DNA of 64,000 nucleotides from Pseudocoprococcus catus (GTDB taxonomy: Bacteria; Bacillota; Clostridia; Lachnospirales; Lachnospiraceae), in contig NZ_LR698973.1 in assembly GCF_902381825.1 (NCBI RefSeq), forward strand, positions 3,444,974 through 3,508,973, in the 5' to 3' direction. Below are positions 9,258 to 17,569 of this stretch, piece by piece (positions within the stretch are counted from its first letter, which is position 1; the number at the start of each line of letters is the position of its first letter). The notes below the pieces were generated by a model. That model was not told the DNA's origin. It worked only from the letters and a program-made list of their open reading frames with translations, and did not search any database. The position numbers and the translations under genes are program-made.

Positions 9258-9815
9258 ATGAAATGGATGATTGCATCAGATATACACGGCTCGGCCGCTT
9301 ATCTGGAAAAGTTGCTTGAGGCTTACAAACAGGAAAAGGCAGATCGGATGCTGTTGTTAGGTGATCTTTTATATCATGGGCCCCGCAATGATTTGCCGGA
9401 GGGATATCAGCCAAAAAGAGTTATTGAACTTTTGAATGGAATGAAAGACGATATTCTCTGTGTCCGGGGAAACTGCGAGGCGGAAGTTGATCAGATGGTG
9501 TTGGAATTTCCGGTGATGGCAGAATATGTAATTTTGACAGCGGGTACGCGGATGATTTTTGCAACCCATGGGCATGTTTTCAATGAGAAAAATCTGCCGC
9601 CGCTGCATAAAGGTGATATTCTTTTGCACGGCCATACCCATGTGCCGAAGTGTGTGGCGCATGAGAATTATATTTATATGAATCCGGGTTCGGTATCCAT
9701 CCCGAAGGAAAACGGTTATCATGGGTATATGACTTGGGAAGGATCGGATTTTGTCTGGAAAGATCTTGAAGGACATGTTCAGCTGTATAAGCATCTTGAA
9801 GATGAAACAGTATAA
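9258..9815 (+). CDS. YfcE/MJ0936-type metallophosphodiesterase
   Basis: Calcineurin-like metallophosphoesterase of about 185 residues. Metal-binding motifs are in order: SDIHGSA (DxH), LGDLLYHGPRN (GDxxxHG), VRGNCEAEVD (GNCD/E), ATHGH and LHGHTH near residues 120-140. Relatives hydrolyse phosphodiesters such as bis-pNPP in vitro; the cellular substrate is unknown. I chose ATG 9258 because MKWMIASDIHGS matches the family N terminus; an in-frame TTG at 9237 also has a well-placed GGAGG and would add seven residues. A short strong terminator follows immediately. Confidence 0.9.
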   Translation: MKWMIASDIHGSAAYLEKLLEAYKQEKADRMLLLGDLLYHGPRNDLPEGYQPKRVIELLNGMKDDILCVRGNCEAEVDQMVLEFPVMAEYVILTAGTRMIFATHGHVFNEKNLPPLHKGDILLHGHTHVPKCVAHENYIYMNPGSVSIPKENGYHGYMTWEGSDFVWKDLEGHVQLYKHLEDETV

Positions 9816-9818
9816 AAT

Positions 9819-9844
9819 AAAAAGACTCTTTCGGGAGTCTTTTT
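9819..9844 (+). terminator. Intrinsic terminator after the phosphodiesterase
   Basis: AAAAGACTC / GAGTCTTTTT hairpin with a TTTCG-type loop and T tract; stems carry flanking A and T runs so it may work in both directions. Confidence 0.85.
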
Positions 9845-9895
9845 GTGTATATTAAACTGTGCTATAATCAGGAGTATGAAAGGGAGGTGTTCGAA

Positions 9896-10366
9896 GTGAA
9901 GTTATTGTTTAAGCAGCGTTTGTTTTCATGGTTTGACAGTTATGATATATATGATGAAACGGAACAGACGGTTTATGTTGTTAAAGGGCAGTTGGCTTGG
10001 GGACATTGTCTGAAGATTTTCAGTGTTTACGGTGAAGAAGTCGGGACAGTCAAAGAGAAGGTGTTGACATTGCTTCCGAAGTTTGAAGTCTATGAAAAAG
10101 AAAGATATATTGGCTGCATCCAGAAAGAATTGACATTTTTGAAACCGAAATACGATATTGATTTTAACGGCTGGCATATCGAGGGCGGTTATATGGAATG
10201 GGACTATACGATTGTTGGATCGGGCGGACAGAGGATTGCTGCAATTTCGAAGGAGCTTTTTCATATGACGGACACTTACGTGATGGATATCGTGAATCCG
10301 GAAGATGCATTATATGTGCTGATGTTTGTTCTGGCGATAGATGCAGAGAAGTGTTCAAGAAATTAA
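9896..10366 (+). CDS. LURP-one-related (LOR) family protein
   Basis: A 156-residue beta-rich protein with the tubby-like/LURP-one fold: it opens with VKLLFKQRLFSWFDSYDIYDE and continues with repeated short strands (YVVKGQLAWGHCLKIFSVYGEEVGTVKEK, YIGCIQKELTFLKPKYDID, WHIEGGYMEWDYTIVG). Bacterial members are uncharacterised; phospholipid-scramblase-like fold similarity suggests membrane-lipid or ligand binding, which is only inference. The GTG start at 9896 has GGGAGG nine bases upstream; earlier in-frame codons would overlap the preceding terminator. A -10 like TATAAT lies at 9863-9868. It appears monocistronic with a terminator after it. Confidence 0.8.
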   Translation: MKLLFKQRLFSWFDSYDIYDETEQTVYVVKGQLAWGHCLKIFSVYGEEVGTVKEKVLTLLPKFEVYEKERYIGCIQKELTFLKPKYDIDFNGWHIEGGYMEWDYTIVGSGGQRIAAISKELFHMTDTYVMDIVNPEDALYVLMFVLAIDAEKCSRN

Positions 10367-10388
10367 ATACGGCATTCAGAATGAAAAT

Positions 10389-10421
10389 CATCTGCTGGAA
10401 TAAATCCGGCGGGTGTTTTTT
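10389..10421 (+). terminator. Intrinsic terminator after the LOR gene
   Basis: CATCTGCTGG pairs with CCGGCGGGTG through two G-T pairs, followed by TTTTTT. Confidence 0.7.
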
Positions 10422-10564
10422 AGTTGGGTGTCGTTTTATCCCTTATTGTGTCGTATTTTGTAGAGAAGCCGATATTGATTTTACAAACGGCAGCGGTCAG
10501 TAAAAAGTGTGGCTAGTAAACCTGATAAAGGTGAAAAAAGGGTTAGAGGATGCACTATCTTGAT

Positions 10565-10593
10565 TACCTATTGACATAGTGGGTAAATAGGTA
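10565..10593 (+). promoter_or_regulatory. Inverted-repeat operator of the suf operon
   Basis: TACCTATT at 10565-10572 and AATAGGTA at 10586-10593 form a perfect 8-bp inverted repeat with a 13-bp spacer. It covers the -35 box and reaches the -10 box of the promoter in front of the Rrf2 gene, the position expected for an autorepressor site. Binding by the Rrf2 protein is inferred from position. Confidence 0.6.
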
Positions 10594-10599
10594 TATCAT
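10571..10599 (+). promoter_or_regulatory. Promoter of the rrf2-suf operon
   Basis: TTGACA at 10571-10576, 17-bp spacer, TATCAT at 10594-10599; overlapped by the inverted repeat described separately. The start codon follows about 33 bp later. Confidence 0.75.
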
Positions 10600-10631
10600 A
10601 CACATAGAAACAGGAAAGGAATGAATGTAGG

Positions 10632-11054
10632 ATGATAATGATTTCTTCAAAGGGGCGTTATGCACTGCGGGTCATGACGTATCTGGCGGTCAATGCAGAC
10701 CGGGAGTTTGTACCACTGAAAGAGATAGCGGAAGCGGAGAGTATTTCTCTGAAGTATCTTGAGAGTATTGCCAGAATGCTGTCAAAGGAACACTATATTG
10801 AAGGAACCAGCGGCCGAGGCGGCGGTTATCATCTGACCAGAAAGCCGGAGGCATATAAAGTCGGTGACATTCTTCGATTGACCGAAGGAACACTGGCACC
10901 TGTATCCTGTCTCAAGGATAATGCAGAACCTTGCGGGAGAGCAGAGCTTTGCTGCACGCTGCCAGTATGGCAGGGATTGTCGAATGTTATCACAGATTAT
11001 CTGGATAATATGACACTGGCTGATGTGGCTGGGAAGGGCCGTTTCGATGAATAG
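10632..11054 (+). CDS. Rrf2 family transcriptional regulator (IscR/SufR-like)
   Basis: A 140-residue winged-helix regulator. The N-terminal HTH is seen in SSKGRYALRVMTYLAVNA and LKEIAEAESISLKYLESIARMLSK; the wing region is GTSGRGGGYHLTR. Four cysteines (C93, C101, C107, C108) lie where IscR and related sensors bind an Fe-S cluster, so the protein probably senses cluster status. It is the first gene before sufC, with its promoter overlapped by a perfect inverted repeat, which argues for feedback control of the operon. The start is ATG 10632; an ATG two codons later is also possible. Confidence 0.92.
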   Translation: MIMISSKGRYALRVMTYLAVNADREFVPLKEIAEAESISLKYLESIARMLSKEHYIEGTSGRGGGYHLTRKPEAYKVGDILRLTEGTLAPVSCLKDNAEPCGRAELCCTLPVWQGLSNVITDYLDNMTLADVAGKGRFDE

Positions 11055-11132
11055 ATGCAGATAACACAGGAAAATACAGCATAATAATACAGCATAATTA
11101 TAATAGAGAAGAAACAAGTAGGAGGCATAAAA

Positions 11133-11888
11133 ATGTTGAACAAGCAGTTATTGAATGTAAAAGATTTATATGTTGATGTTGAAGATAAAGAAATCCTTCA
11201 TGGCGTGGATCTGTCCATTGGTGAAGGGGAGACGCATGTTTTGATGGGACCGAACGGTACAGGTAAGTCTACCCTCGGTTATGCACTGATGGGCAATCCA
11301 CGTTATACTGTGAAGTCCGGCGAAATCTGGTTTAAAGGCAAGAATATTACGGCGGAACCAGTCAATGAGCGTGCCAAAGACGGTATTTTTCTTTCGTTCC
11401 AGAATCCGCTTGAGATTCCAGGCGTGACACTGAGTTCCTTTATTAGAAATGCACTGGAACAGAAAACCGGCAAGAGAATCAAACTGTGGGATTTCAAGAA
11501 AGATCTTGAGAAGACAATGGCTATTTTGCAGATGGATCCGTCTTATGCGGAACGTGATCTGAATGTGGGCTTTTCCGGCGGTGAGAAGAAGAAGGCAGAA
11601 ATCCTTCAGCTTCTGATGCTTAAACCTTCACTGGCCATCCTTGATGAGACAGACTCTGGCCTGGATGTGGATGCAGTACGTACAGTTTCAGCAGGTATTG
11701 AAGAATACCAGAAGACATGCAAAGGCAGTTTAATTGTTATTACACATAGTACAAAAATTCTGGAAGCACTGCATGTGGATTATACCCATGTCATGGTTGA
11801 AGGCAGGATTATCAAGACTGGAGATGCATCCCTTGTTGAAGAGATCAATGAAAAAGGATTCGGAAGTTATGAAACTCAGGAGCAGTAA
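11133..11888 (+). CDS. sufC: Fe-S assembly ATPase SufC
   Basis: ABC-type ATPase of the SufBCD scaffold, soluble in the cytosol. Walker A is GPNGTGKST (residues 39-47), the signature is FSGGEKKKAEILQLL and Walker B is LAILDETDSGLD; 251 residues is the usual SufC length. ATP hydrolysis by SufC drives conformational change in the SufB-SufD partners during cluster assembly. It is preceded by AGGAGG and followed after 28 bp by sufB. The order here is rrf2, sufC, sufB, sufD, sufS, sufU, the common Gram-positive SUF arrangement apart from B preceding D. Confidence 0.96.
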   Translation: MLNKQLLNVKDLYVDVEDKEILHGVDLSIGEGETHVLMGPNGTGKSTLGYALMGNPRYTVKSGEIWFKGKNITAEPVNERAKDGIFLSFQNPLEIPGVTLSSFIRNALEQKTGKRIKLWDFKKDLEKTMAILQMDPSYAERDLNVGFSGGEKKKAEILQLLMLKPSLAILDETDSGLDVDAVRTVSAGIEEYQKTCKGSLIVITHSTKILEALHVDYTHVMVEGRIIKTGDASLVEEINEKGFGSYETQEQ

Positions 11889-11916
11889 AAGCGGCGTGGG
11901 AAAGGAGTGACTGACG

Positions 11917-13323
11917 GTGAAAGAAAAGAGTCAAGTTGAAGATATAGATAGAAGTATATATGATTTTAAAGATGATGAAAAAGACGCATACAGGATTAAA
12001 GCAGGACTGACGCCGGAAATCGTGCAGAAATTGTCCAAAGAGAAACATGATCCTGCATGGATGGAACTTTTTCGTCTGCATTCTCTTCAAATTTACAATG
12101 AGATGGCAGTGCCGGATTGGGGGCCATCTATAGAAGGCTTGAATATGGATCAGATTGTTACTTATGTCAGACCGAATACAAAGATGAAGGCTAAGTGGTC
12201 CGATGTACCGGAAGATATCAAGAATACATTTGAACGTCTGGGTATTCCTGAAGCAGAGAGAAAGTCCCTGGCCGGTGTCGGTGCCCAGTATGATTCCGAG
12301 CTGGTTTATCACAATGTCCGTGAGGAAGTCGCTGCACAGGGTGTTGTCTATACAGATATGGAGAGTGCATTGACCGGTGAATATGCAGATATGGTGAAGA
12401 AGCATTTTATGAAGCTGGTGAAGCCGACAGATCATAAGTTTGCAGCGCTTCATGGAGCAGTCTGGTCAGGCGGATCCTTTGTATATGTACCGAAGGGTGT
12501 TTCTGTTGAAATCCCGCTTCAGTCATATTTCAGATTAAATGCTCCGGGTGCCGGTCAGTTTGAACATACACTGATCATCGTGGATGAGGGTGCAGATCTG
12601 CATTTCATCGAGGGCTGTTCAGCTCCGAAATATAATGTTGCCAATCTGCATGCCGGATGTGTGGAGCTTTTTGTGGGCAAGAATGCAAGACTCCGTTATT
12701 CGACGATTGAAAACTGGTCCAAGAACATGTACAATCTGAACACAAAGAGAGCATTGGTAGAAGAAGGAGGTACCATTGAATGGGTATCCGGTTCCTTTGG
12801 TTCACATGTTTCCTATCTGTATCCGATGAGCATTCTCAAAGGCCGTGACTCCAAGATGGAATTTACAGGCATTACATTTGCCGGCAAAGGCCAGAATCTG
12901 GATACCGGTGCCAAAGTTGTTCATATTGGAGAAAATACAAGTTCTTATATTAATACTAAATCTATTTCAAAGGATGGCGGTATCAGTACATTCCGTTCAT
13001 CCGTTGTTGTGAATAAAGGAGCAGAAAGCGCGAAATCTGCAGTTTCCTGCCAGTCTTTGATGCTGGATTCGGAATCCAGATCAGATACGATCCCTGCCAT
13101 GGATATCCGTACCAAGAATGCTAATGTAGGTCATGAAGCACAGATCGGCAGTATCAGTGACGAGGCTGTTTTCTATCTGATGTCCAGAGGCATGAGCGAG
13201 GAAGATGCAAGAGCATGCATCGTCAGTGGATTTGCGGACAACGTATCAAAGGAGCTGCCTCTTGAGTATGCACTTGAGATGAACAATCTGATTCGACTTG
13301 AAATGAAAGGCAGTATTGGATAG
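11917..13323 (+). CDS. sufB: Fe-S cluster assembly protein SufB
   Basis: Scaffold subunit of the SufBCD complex, 468 residues as usual. Recognisable conserved blocks include LHGAVWSGGSFVYVPKGV, AGQFEHTLIIVDEGADLHFIEGCSAP, and near the C terminus RTKNANVGHEAQIGSISDEAVFYLMSRG. The GTG start at 11917 is preceded by AAAGGAG nine bases upstream. With SufC and SufD it builds clusters from sulfur delivered by SufS/SufU; client proteins in this window would include IlvD and the pyruvate:ferredoxin oxidoreductase. sufD follows after 19 bp. Confidence 0.96.
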   Translation: MKEKSQVEDIDRSIYDFKDDEKDAYRIKAGLTPEIVQKLSKEKHDPAWMELFRLHSLQIYNEMAVPDWGPSIEGLNMDQIVTYVRPNTKMKAKWSDVPEDIKNTFERLGIPEAERKSLAGVGAQYDSELVYHNVREEVAAQGVVYTDMESALTGEYADMVKKHFMKLVKPTDHKFAALHGAVWSGGSFVYVPKGVSVEIPLQSYFRLNAPGAGQFEHTLIIVDEGADLHFIEGCSAPKYNVANLHAGCVELFVGKNARLRYSTIENWSKNMYNLNTKRALVEEGGTIEWVSGSFGSHVSYLYPMSILKGRDSKMEFTGITFAGKGQNLDTGAKVVHIGENTSSYINTKSISKDGGISTFRSSVVVNKGAESAKSAVSCQSLMLDSESRSDTIPAMDIRTKNANVGHEAQIGSISDEAVFYLMSRGMSEEDARACIVSGFADNVSKELPLEYALEMNNLIRLEMKGSIG

Positions 13324-13342
13324 GGTAAAGGAGGATTTGAAG

Positions 13343-14410
13343 ATGAAAGAGAATGAGACATTAAAGATTAATCCGCTGCCATCCAAAACATGGTACTGGC
13401 TCCATTTAAATGATACAACAGTGAAATGGAATGGGGATGTGCAGCCTTGCATGGTGATGGCAGAAGAGCCGGAACAGGTATCTGAAGCCGGTTTGAATAT
13501 AAAGGAAATGACAACAGGCGTCGGCGCTGAGGCGGATGCGATATTTGAGGATGAGAATCTTCCGATTTTACAGTTTACAGCAAAGGCAGAAGCCGGTGAC
13601 AGAGTCATCAGACTGGATATCAGCAGTGAAGATAAGGAGAATGCAGCGGGAACTGTTTATATTGCAGCGGAAGAAAATGCCCGTGTGACAGTGATTGAGA
13701 AGTTTACATCCGGCAAAAAGGCTCAGAGCGATCTGGCATTCAGAACAAAACTTTATGCTGGGAAAAACAGCACGATTCGTCTGATACAGATCAATATGCT
13801 GGATGAAGGACAGAGATTACTGAACGCAGTAGGTTCTGTCTGCGACGAGACAGCAAAGCTTGATGTTCTTCAGATGTTTGTCGGCAGAGGTGATGTATAT
13901 AACGGCATTCAGACAGAACTGGAAGGCAACCAGTCTGAACTACATACGGAGATTGGCTATATTGGCCAGAAGCAGCAGACATTGGATATGAATCTGGTTA
14001 TCAACCACTGGGGAAAGAAGACAAATTGTGACATTCAGGTAGACGGTACACTAAAAGATGCCGCAAAGAAAGTTTTCAGAGGTTCCATTGATTTTAAACG
14101 CGGTTCATCGGGATCCAAAGGTGCAGAAACTGAGAATGTACTGCTGCTTGGGGATGATGTGGAGAATAAGACGATTCCATTGATTCTTTGCGCAGAAGAG
14201 GATGTAGATGGCAGCCACGGCGCAACCATTGGTGAACTGGATGAAGAAACATTATTCTATTTTGCGGCCAGAGGCATCGATCAGGAGACAGCCGAGGATA
14301 TTATGACAAAAGCAAAACTTGAAGTCCTCTACCAGCATATACAGGATGAAGAAACAGAAAGGATTGTAGCAGACCAGCTTACAAAGGTGATGAGCAATGA
14401 CAGCCAGTGA
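13343..14410 (+). CDS. sufD: Fe-S cluster assembly protein SufD
   Basis: SufB paralogue forming the SufB-SufD heterodimer that SufC binds. The C-terminal half carries the family core (FRGSIDFKRGSSGSKGAETENVLLLGD, AEEDVDGSHGATIGELDEETLFYFAARGI). At about 355 residues it is shorter than many SufD proteins and its N-terminal third is poorly conserved. ATG 13343 is chosen because AGGAGG lies at 13329-13334; the longer frame from a TTG at 13316 would overlap sufB. Its end overlaps sufS by 14 bp, indicating coupled translation. Confidence 0.92.
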   Translation: MKENETLKINPLPSKTWYWLHLNDTTVKWNGDVQPCMVMAEEPEQVSEAGLNIKEMTTGVGAEADAIFEDENLPILQFTAKAEAGDRVIRLDISSEDKENAAGTVYIAAEENARVTVIEKFTSGKKAQSDLAFRTKLYAGKNSTIRLIQINMLDEGQRLLNAVGSVCDETAKLDVLQMFVGRGDVYNGIQTELEGNQSELHTEIGYIGQKQQTLDMNLVINHWGKKTNCDIQVDGTLKDAAKKVFRGSIDFKRGSSGSKGAETENVLLLGDDVENKTIPLILCAEEDVDGSHGATIGELDEETLFYFAARGIDQETAEDIMTKAKLEVLYQHIQDEETERIVADQLTKVMSNDSQ

Positions 14411-15614
14411 TTACAGAAAAGATTTCCCTCTTTTACAGAATGAGGATACGATTTATATAGATAATGCAGCAACAGCCCAGCGCCCGCAGGCTGTACTGGA
14501 TGCAGTCAAGGTTTTTTATGAGACAGAAAATGCGAACCCGCTGAGAGGCTTTTATCCTCTCAGTCTGAAAGCTACCGAGAGTTGTGAGAACGCCAGAGCG
14601 ACAGTACGTGATTTTATTCATGCAACTTCCAAGAAAGAGATTATTTTTACAAGAAATACAACAGAAGGGCTGAATCTGGTGGCCTACAGCTATGGCCTCA
14701 GCCATCTGAAGGCTGGAGATGAGATTGCGGTCACTATTATGGAGCATCACAGCAATCTTTTGCCATGGCAGATGGTGGCACGTCAGACCGGTGCTGAATT
14801 AAAGTTTATGGAGTGTGAAACTGATGGCACATTGACAGATGAAACGATTCAGACGGTAATCAATGAGAAGACAAAACTGGTGGCAGTGGCTCAGGTATCC
14901 AATGTTCTCGGATGTGTCAATCCGATAGAGAAAATCGTGGCCCGCGCACACGAAGTAGGCGCAGTGGTTGTAATGGATGGTGCGCAGAGTGTACCGCATA
15001 TGCCTGTGGATGTGCAGAAACTGGATGTGGATTTTATGGCATTTTCAGGGCATAAACTCATGGGGCCGATGGGAATCGGTGTATTATATGGCAAGAAAGC
15101 ATTGCTCGAAGAAATGCCGCCATTTCTCACTGGCGGCGAAATGATAGATTCCGTAACACGAGAAGGGGCAGTATTTGCGGAATTGCCGTATAAATTTGAG
15201 GCCGGAACAGTGAATGCAGCAGGTGCCGCAGGGTTGGGTGCTGCAATCGATTACCTTAATCAGGTTGGTTTTGATTTTATTCAGGAGCAGGAACTGGCAT
15301 TGACACGCCGTGCCATGGAGGGACTTTCAAAGATACCGCATGTACATGTGATGGGCTCAGAAGATCCGGCAAACCATACAGGTATCGTATCTTTTACAAT
15401 AGAGGGTGTTCATCCACACGATGTCAGTGAGATCCTTGCTTCAGACGGCATTGATGTTCGTGCCGGTCACCACTGTGCTCAGCCGCTTCTGACCTATCTT
15501 GGTGTTCATTCTTCGACAAGAGCAAGTTTTATGTTTTACAATACATTGGATGAAGTGGATGCTTTTGTGAAGAGCGTTGCTGGCATAAGAAGGAGAATGG
15601 GATATGGAGAGTAG
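14397..15614 (+). CDS. sufS: Cysteine desulfurase SufS
   Basis: PLP-dependent group II cysteine desulfurase removing sulfur from cysteine as a persulfide. The PLP lysine is K220 in FSGHKLMGPMG and the persulfide cysteine is C360 in AGHHCAQPLL; 405 residues is the normal length. In Gram-positives its sulfur acceptor is SufU, encoded by the next gene, whose ATG overlaps the end of sufS. The start overlaps the 3' end of sufD, so the operon is tightly coupled. Confidence 0.96.
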   Translation: MTASDYRKDFPLLQNEDTIYIDNAATAQRPQAVLDAVKVFYETENANPLRGFYPLSLKATESCENARATVRDFIHATSKKEIIFTRNTTEGLNLVAYSYGLSHLKAGDEIAVTIMEHHSNLLPWQMVARQTGAELKFMECETDGTLTDETIQTVINEKTKLVAVAQVSNVLGCVNPIEKIVARAHEVGAVVVMDGAQSVPHMPVDVQKLDVDFMAFSGHKLMGPMGIGVLYGKKALLEEMPPFLTGGEMIDSVTREGAVFAELPYKFEAGTVNAAGAAGLGAAIDYLNQVGFDFIQEQELALTRRAMEGLSKIPHVHVMGSEDPANHTGIVSFTIEGVHPHDVSEILASDGIDVRAGHHCAQPLLTYLGVHSSTRASFMFYNTLDEVDAFVKSVAGIRRRMGYGE

Positions 15615-16047
15615 AAGTTTTTATAATGAAATATTGACAGAACATAATCTGCGGCCGGAGTATAAACATGATCTGCCGGATGCCAATATTGTTCTGGAAG
15701 GAGTCAATCCAAACTGCGGAGATGATATTTTTCTGAAATTGAAAGTTGAAAACGATGTCATTGAGGATGGTGCCTTTGTAGGAGATGGATGTGCCATTTC
15801 CCAGGCATCCGCAGACATTATGCTGGGGATGATCCTTGGAAAAACAAAGGAAGAGGCATTGAAGCTTGGTGACATGTTCCTGCGTATGATTCAGGGAGAA
15901 GCGACGGATGAGGAAATCAATCAGTTGGAAGAGGCTTCTGCATTGAAAGATATCGCCCATATGCCTGCCAGAGTAAAGTGTGCAGTCTTGGGTTGGCATA
16001 CATTGGATGAGGCTTTCAGGAAAGCCAAAGAAAATTCTGTTTCATAA
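15604..16047 (+). CDS. sufU: Sulfur-transfer scaffold SufU
   Basis: Zinc-dependent sulfurtransferase that takes persulfide sulfur from SufS. The three cysteine positions of the family are seen in NPNCGDDIFL, DGCAISQAS and RVKCAVLGWHTL; the insertion between the second and third blocks typical of SufU rather than IscU is present (GDMFLRMIQGEATDEEI). 147 residues is usual. It overlaps the end of sufS by 11 bp and closes the core suf cluster; an MBL-fold gene follows after 55 bp. Confidence 0.95.
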   Translation: MESRSFYNEILTEHNLRPEYKHDLPDANIVLEGVNPNCGDDIFLKLKVENDVIEDGAFVGDGCAISQASADIMLGMILGKTKEEALKLGDMFLRMIQGEATDEEINQLEEASALKDIAHMPARVKCAVLGWHTLDEAFRKAKENSVS

Positions 16048-16102
16048 GGACAGAGAATGCCGGATATGGTAGAATAGAGAAAAAGCAAGGAGGCAACAGA
16101 TA

Positions 16103-16732
16103 ATGTATGAAGAAGTTCAGGTTTTAACTCACAGCAGTATTCGTATAGCAGGAAATCAGATCATTTATTTTGATCCATTTCATGTGGAGGCAGAAACCCA
16201 TGATGCTGATATTATTTGCGTGACCCATGAACATTTTGATCACTATTCACCGGAAGATCTGGCGAAGGTAAAAAATGCAGCAACGATTCTTGTCTGTCCG
16301 AAGACAATGAAGGATTCATTGAACAACAGTGGTATTTCCGAGGAGTTTACAGAATTGGTAACTCCGGGAGATGAACTGGAGATCAATGGTGTCAGGATTC
16401 AGGCAGTGCCTGCCTACAACATTGGCAAACAGTTTCATCCGCAGCAGAATCAATGGGTAGGTTATCTTGTGACAATGAATGAGGTGACTTATTATATTGC
16501 CGGAGATACAGATATCAATGAGGATGTGAAGAAAGTTCAGTGTGATGTGGCGATGATTCCTGTTGGCGGAACGTATACAATGACAGCAGAAGAGGCAGCC
16601 AAGCTGACAGAAATGATTCATCCGAAAGCTGCGGTACCGACACATTATGGTTCTGTAGCAGGCAAAGCTGAAGATGGTCAGATATTTGCGGATTTACTAA
16701 AAGACAAAATCAATGTCATCTTAAAAATGTAA
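16103..16732 (+). CDS. MBL-fold metallo-hydrolase
   Basis: A 209-residue metallo-beta-lactamase-fold protein. The zinc-binding motif is THEHFDH at residues 41-47, followed by IAGDTD (third motif) and a late PTHYGS. The family resembles UPF0173/UlaG-like hydrolases; the substrate is unknown. The start has AAGGAGG nine bases upstream. No terminator separates it from sufU, so it may be read from the suf promoter, but a TAGAAT-like -10 lies just upstream and independent expression is possible. Confidence 0.88.
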   Translation: MYEEVQVLTHSSIRIAGNQIIYFDPFHVEAETHDADIICVTHEHFDHYSPEDLAKVKNAATILVCPKTMKDSLNNSGISEEFTELVTPGDELEINGVRIQAVPAYNIGKQFHPQQNQWVGYLVTMNEVTYYIAGDTDINEDVKKVQCDVAMIPVGGTYTMTAEEAAKLTEMIHPKAAVPTHYGSVAGKAEDGQIFADLLKDKINVILKM

Positions 16733-16766
16733 TACATATAAGAGATTTGCAAAACCTTGTAGATTT

Positions 16767-16817
16767 AAAGCGAAACTGAAAGGCATATTTATTTGTATGC
16801 AGACAGTTTCGCTTTTT
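16767..16817 (+). terminator. Intrinsic terminator after the MBL gene
   Basis: AAAGCGAAACTG pairs with CAGTTTCGCTTT, with an inner GCATA/TATGC stem, followed by TTTTT. It closes the suf region. Confidence 0.85.
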
Positions 16818-16952
16818 ATTAGTCAGAAAGAAGACAGAAATGTTTCTGCAGGAAGAGAGAAGAGGGGGAAGCCGTATATAGTAGGTGAGTACACTTAAAA
16901 AGTATGAAAATTCTGAATGTTTAAAATTGAAAGATTAATATAAAGAAAACTA

Positions 16953-16981
16953 TTGACGTTTTAAAATAACTGTGTTACTAT
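16953..16981 (+). promoter_or_regulatory. Promoter of the 17-kb candidate RNA
   Basis: TTGACG at 16953-16958, 17-bp spacer, TACTAT at 16976-16981; predicted start near 16988. No plausible long ORF begins downstream before the terminator at 17321. Confidence 0.75.
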
Positions 16982-16987
16982 AAAGAC

Positions 16988-17359
16988 AACAAAGAGGAGA
17001 TGCCTAACAGAAACAAAGGAAGTTTATTCCAGTATTAGACCAAGAGGATAGTTAGAAGTAGTCGAGTCTTAGAACAGGAGGACGGTCCAATGGCATAAGA
17101 AGTCTTGATCAAATCGAATAATAATCTCTCACGAGTTTACATAGATGTCGTTAACAGCTATACATGTAACAGAGGAGATGATGATTATGAAGAAAGGCAG
17201 AGGCCCATAGTGGACATGCAAATTTATGAATAGGAGGTATAGTCCAAAAGGAACATAATTTATCCAATCGAATTCTATGAAAGTTGAAGGTGTATTAAAT
17301 GAAATTACAGGAAATTCATTAAAAGCCCGGTCGAAGGAAGATTCATCGATCGGGCTTTT
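16988..17359 (+). ncRNA. Candidate independently transcribed structured RNA (about 370 nt)
   Basis: A strong promoter and a strong terminator bracket about 370 nt with no ORF above roughly a dozen codons. The sequence contains two related purine-rich blocks ending in GTCCAA (AGGAGGACGGTCCAA at about 17077 and AGGAGGTATAGTCCAA at about 17231), a GAGGAGATG motif twice (about 16993 and 17173), and local hairpins such as TTACAT...ATGTAA around 17138-17172 and TGGAC/GTCCA around 17211-17243. It does not carry the signatures of RNase P RNA, tmRNA, 6S or SRP RNA that I know. It could belong to a described clostridial large RNA class such as raiA-type RNA; I cannot decide that by reading. Confidence 0.55.
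17321..17359 (+). terminator. Terminator of the candidate RNA
   Basis: AAAAGCCCGGTCGA pairs with TCGATCGGGCTTTT (14 bp with one G-T), followed by AATTTTG. Confidence 0.85.
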
Positions 17360-17363
17360 AATT

Positions 17364-17569
17364 TTGTATGTTCGATTGGCGTGAATGAAGTTTATGAATT
17401 TGGATTATTGCTGGCGAAGAATATCAGAATCTGTCGAAGGGTGTCGAATGGGGGCAGAATGAAAAGAGAATTGAACGGGAAATGGACTTGATTAATCAAA
17501 TGACTGATGATAGTATGGTGGATACAGAGAAAAATATGTCTATAGAAATTCCTGAGGGAGAGGATAGAT
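17364..17569 (+). pseudogene. Possible decayed coding remnant
   Basis: One frame is open without a start codon from about 17396 to 17603 and reads like hydrophilic protein (pieces such as GEEYQNLSKGVEWGQNEKRIE and DLINQMTDDSMVD), then hits a stop inside the tandem repeat. It is out of frame with the ORF beginning at 17570. This is consistent with the remains of a gene broken by frameshift, but no family could be assigned, so confidence is low. Confidence 0.3.

Noticed and set aside
10198..10503. Plus-strand frame overlapping the end of the LOR gene
   Set aside because: It overlaps a better supported gene, runs through the terminator, has no ribosome site and resembles no family.
16988..17359. 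Candidate RNA considered as RNase P RNA, tmRNA, 6S or SRP RNA
   Set aside because: None of the conserved core sequences I know (for example the GAGGAAAGTCC block of RNase P, or the CCA end and Ala-rich tag frame of tmRNA) is present.
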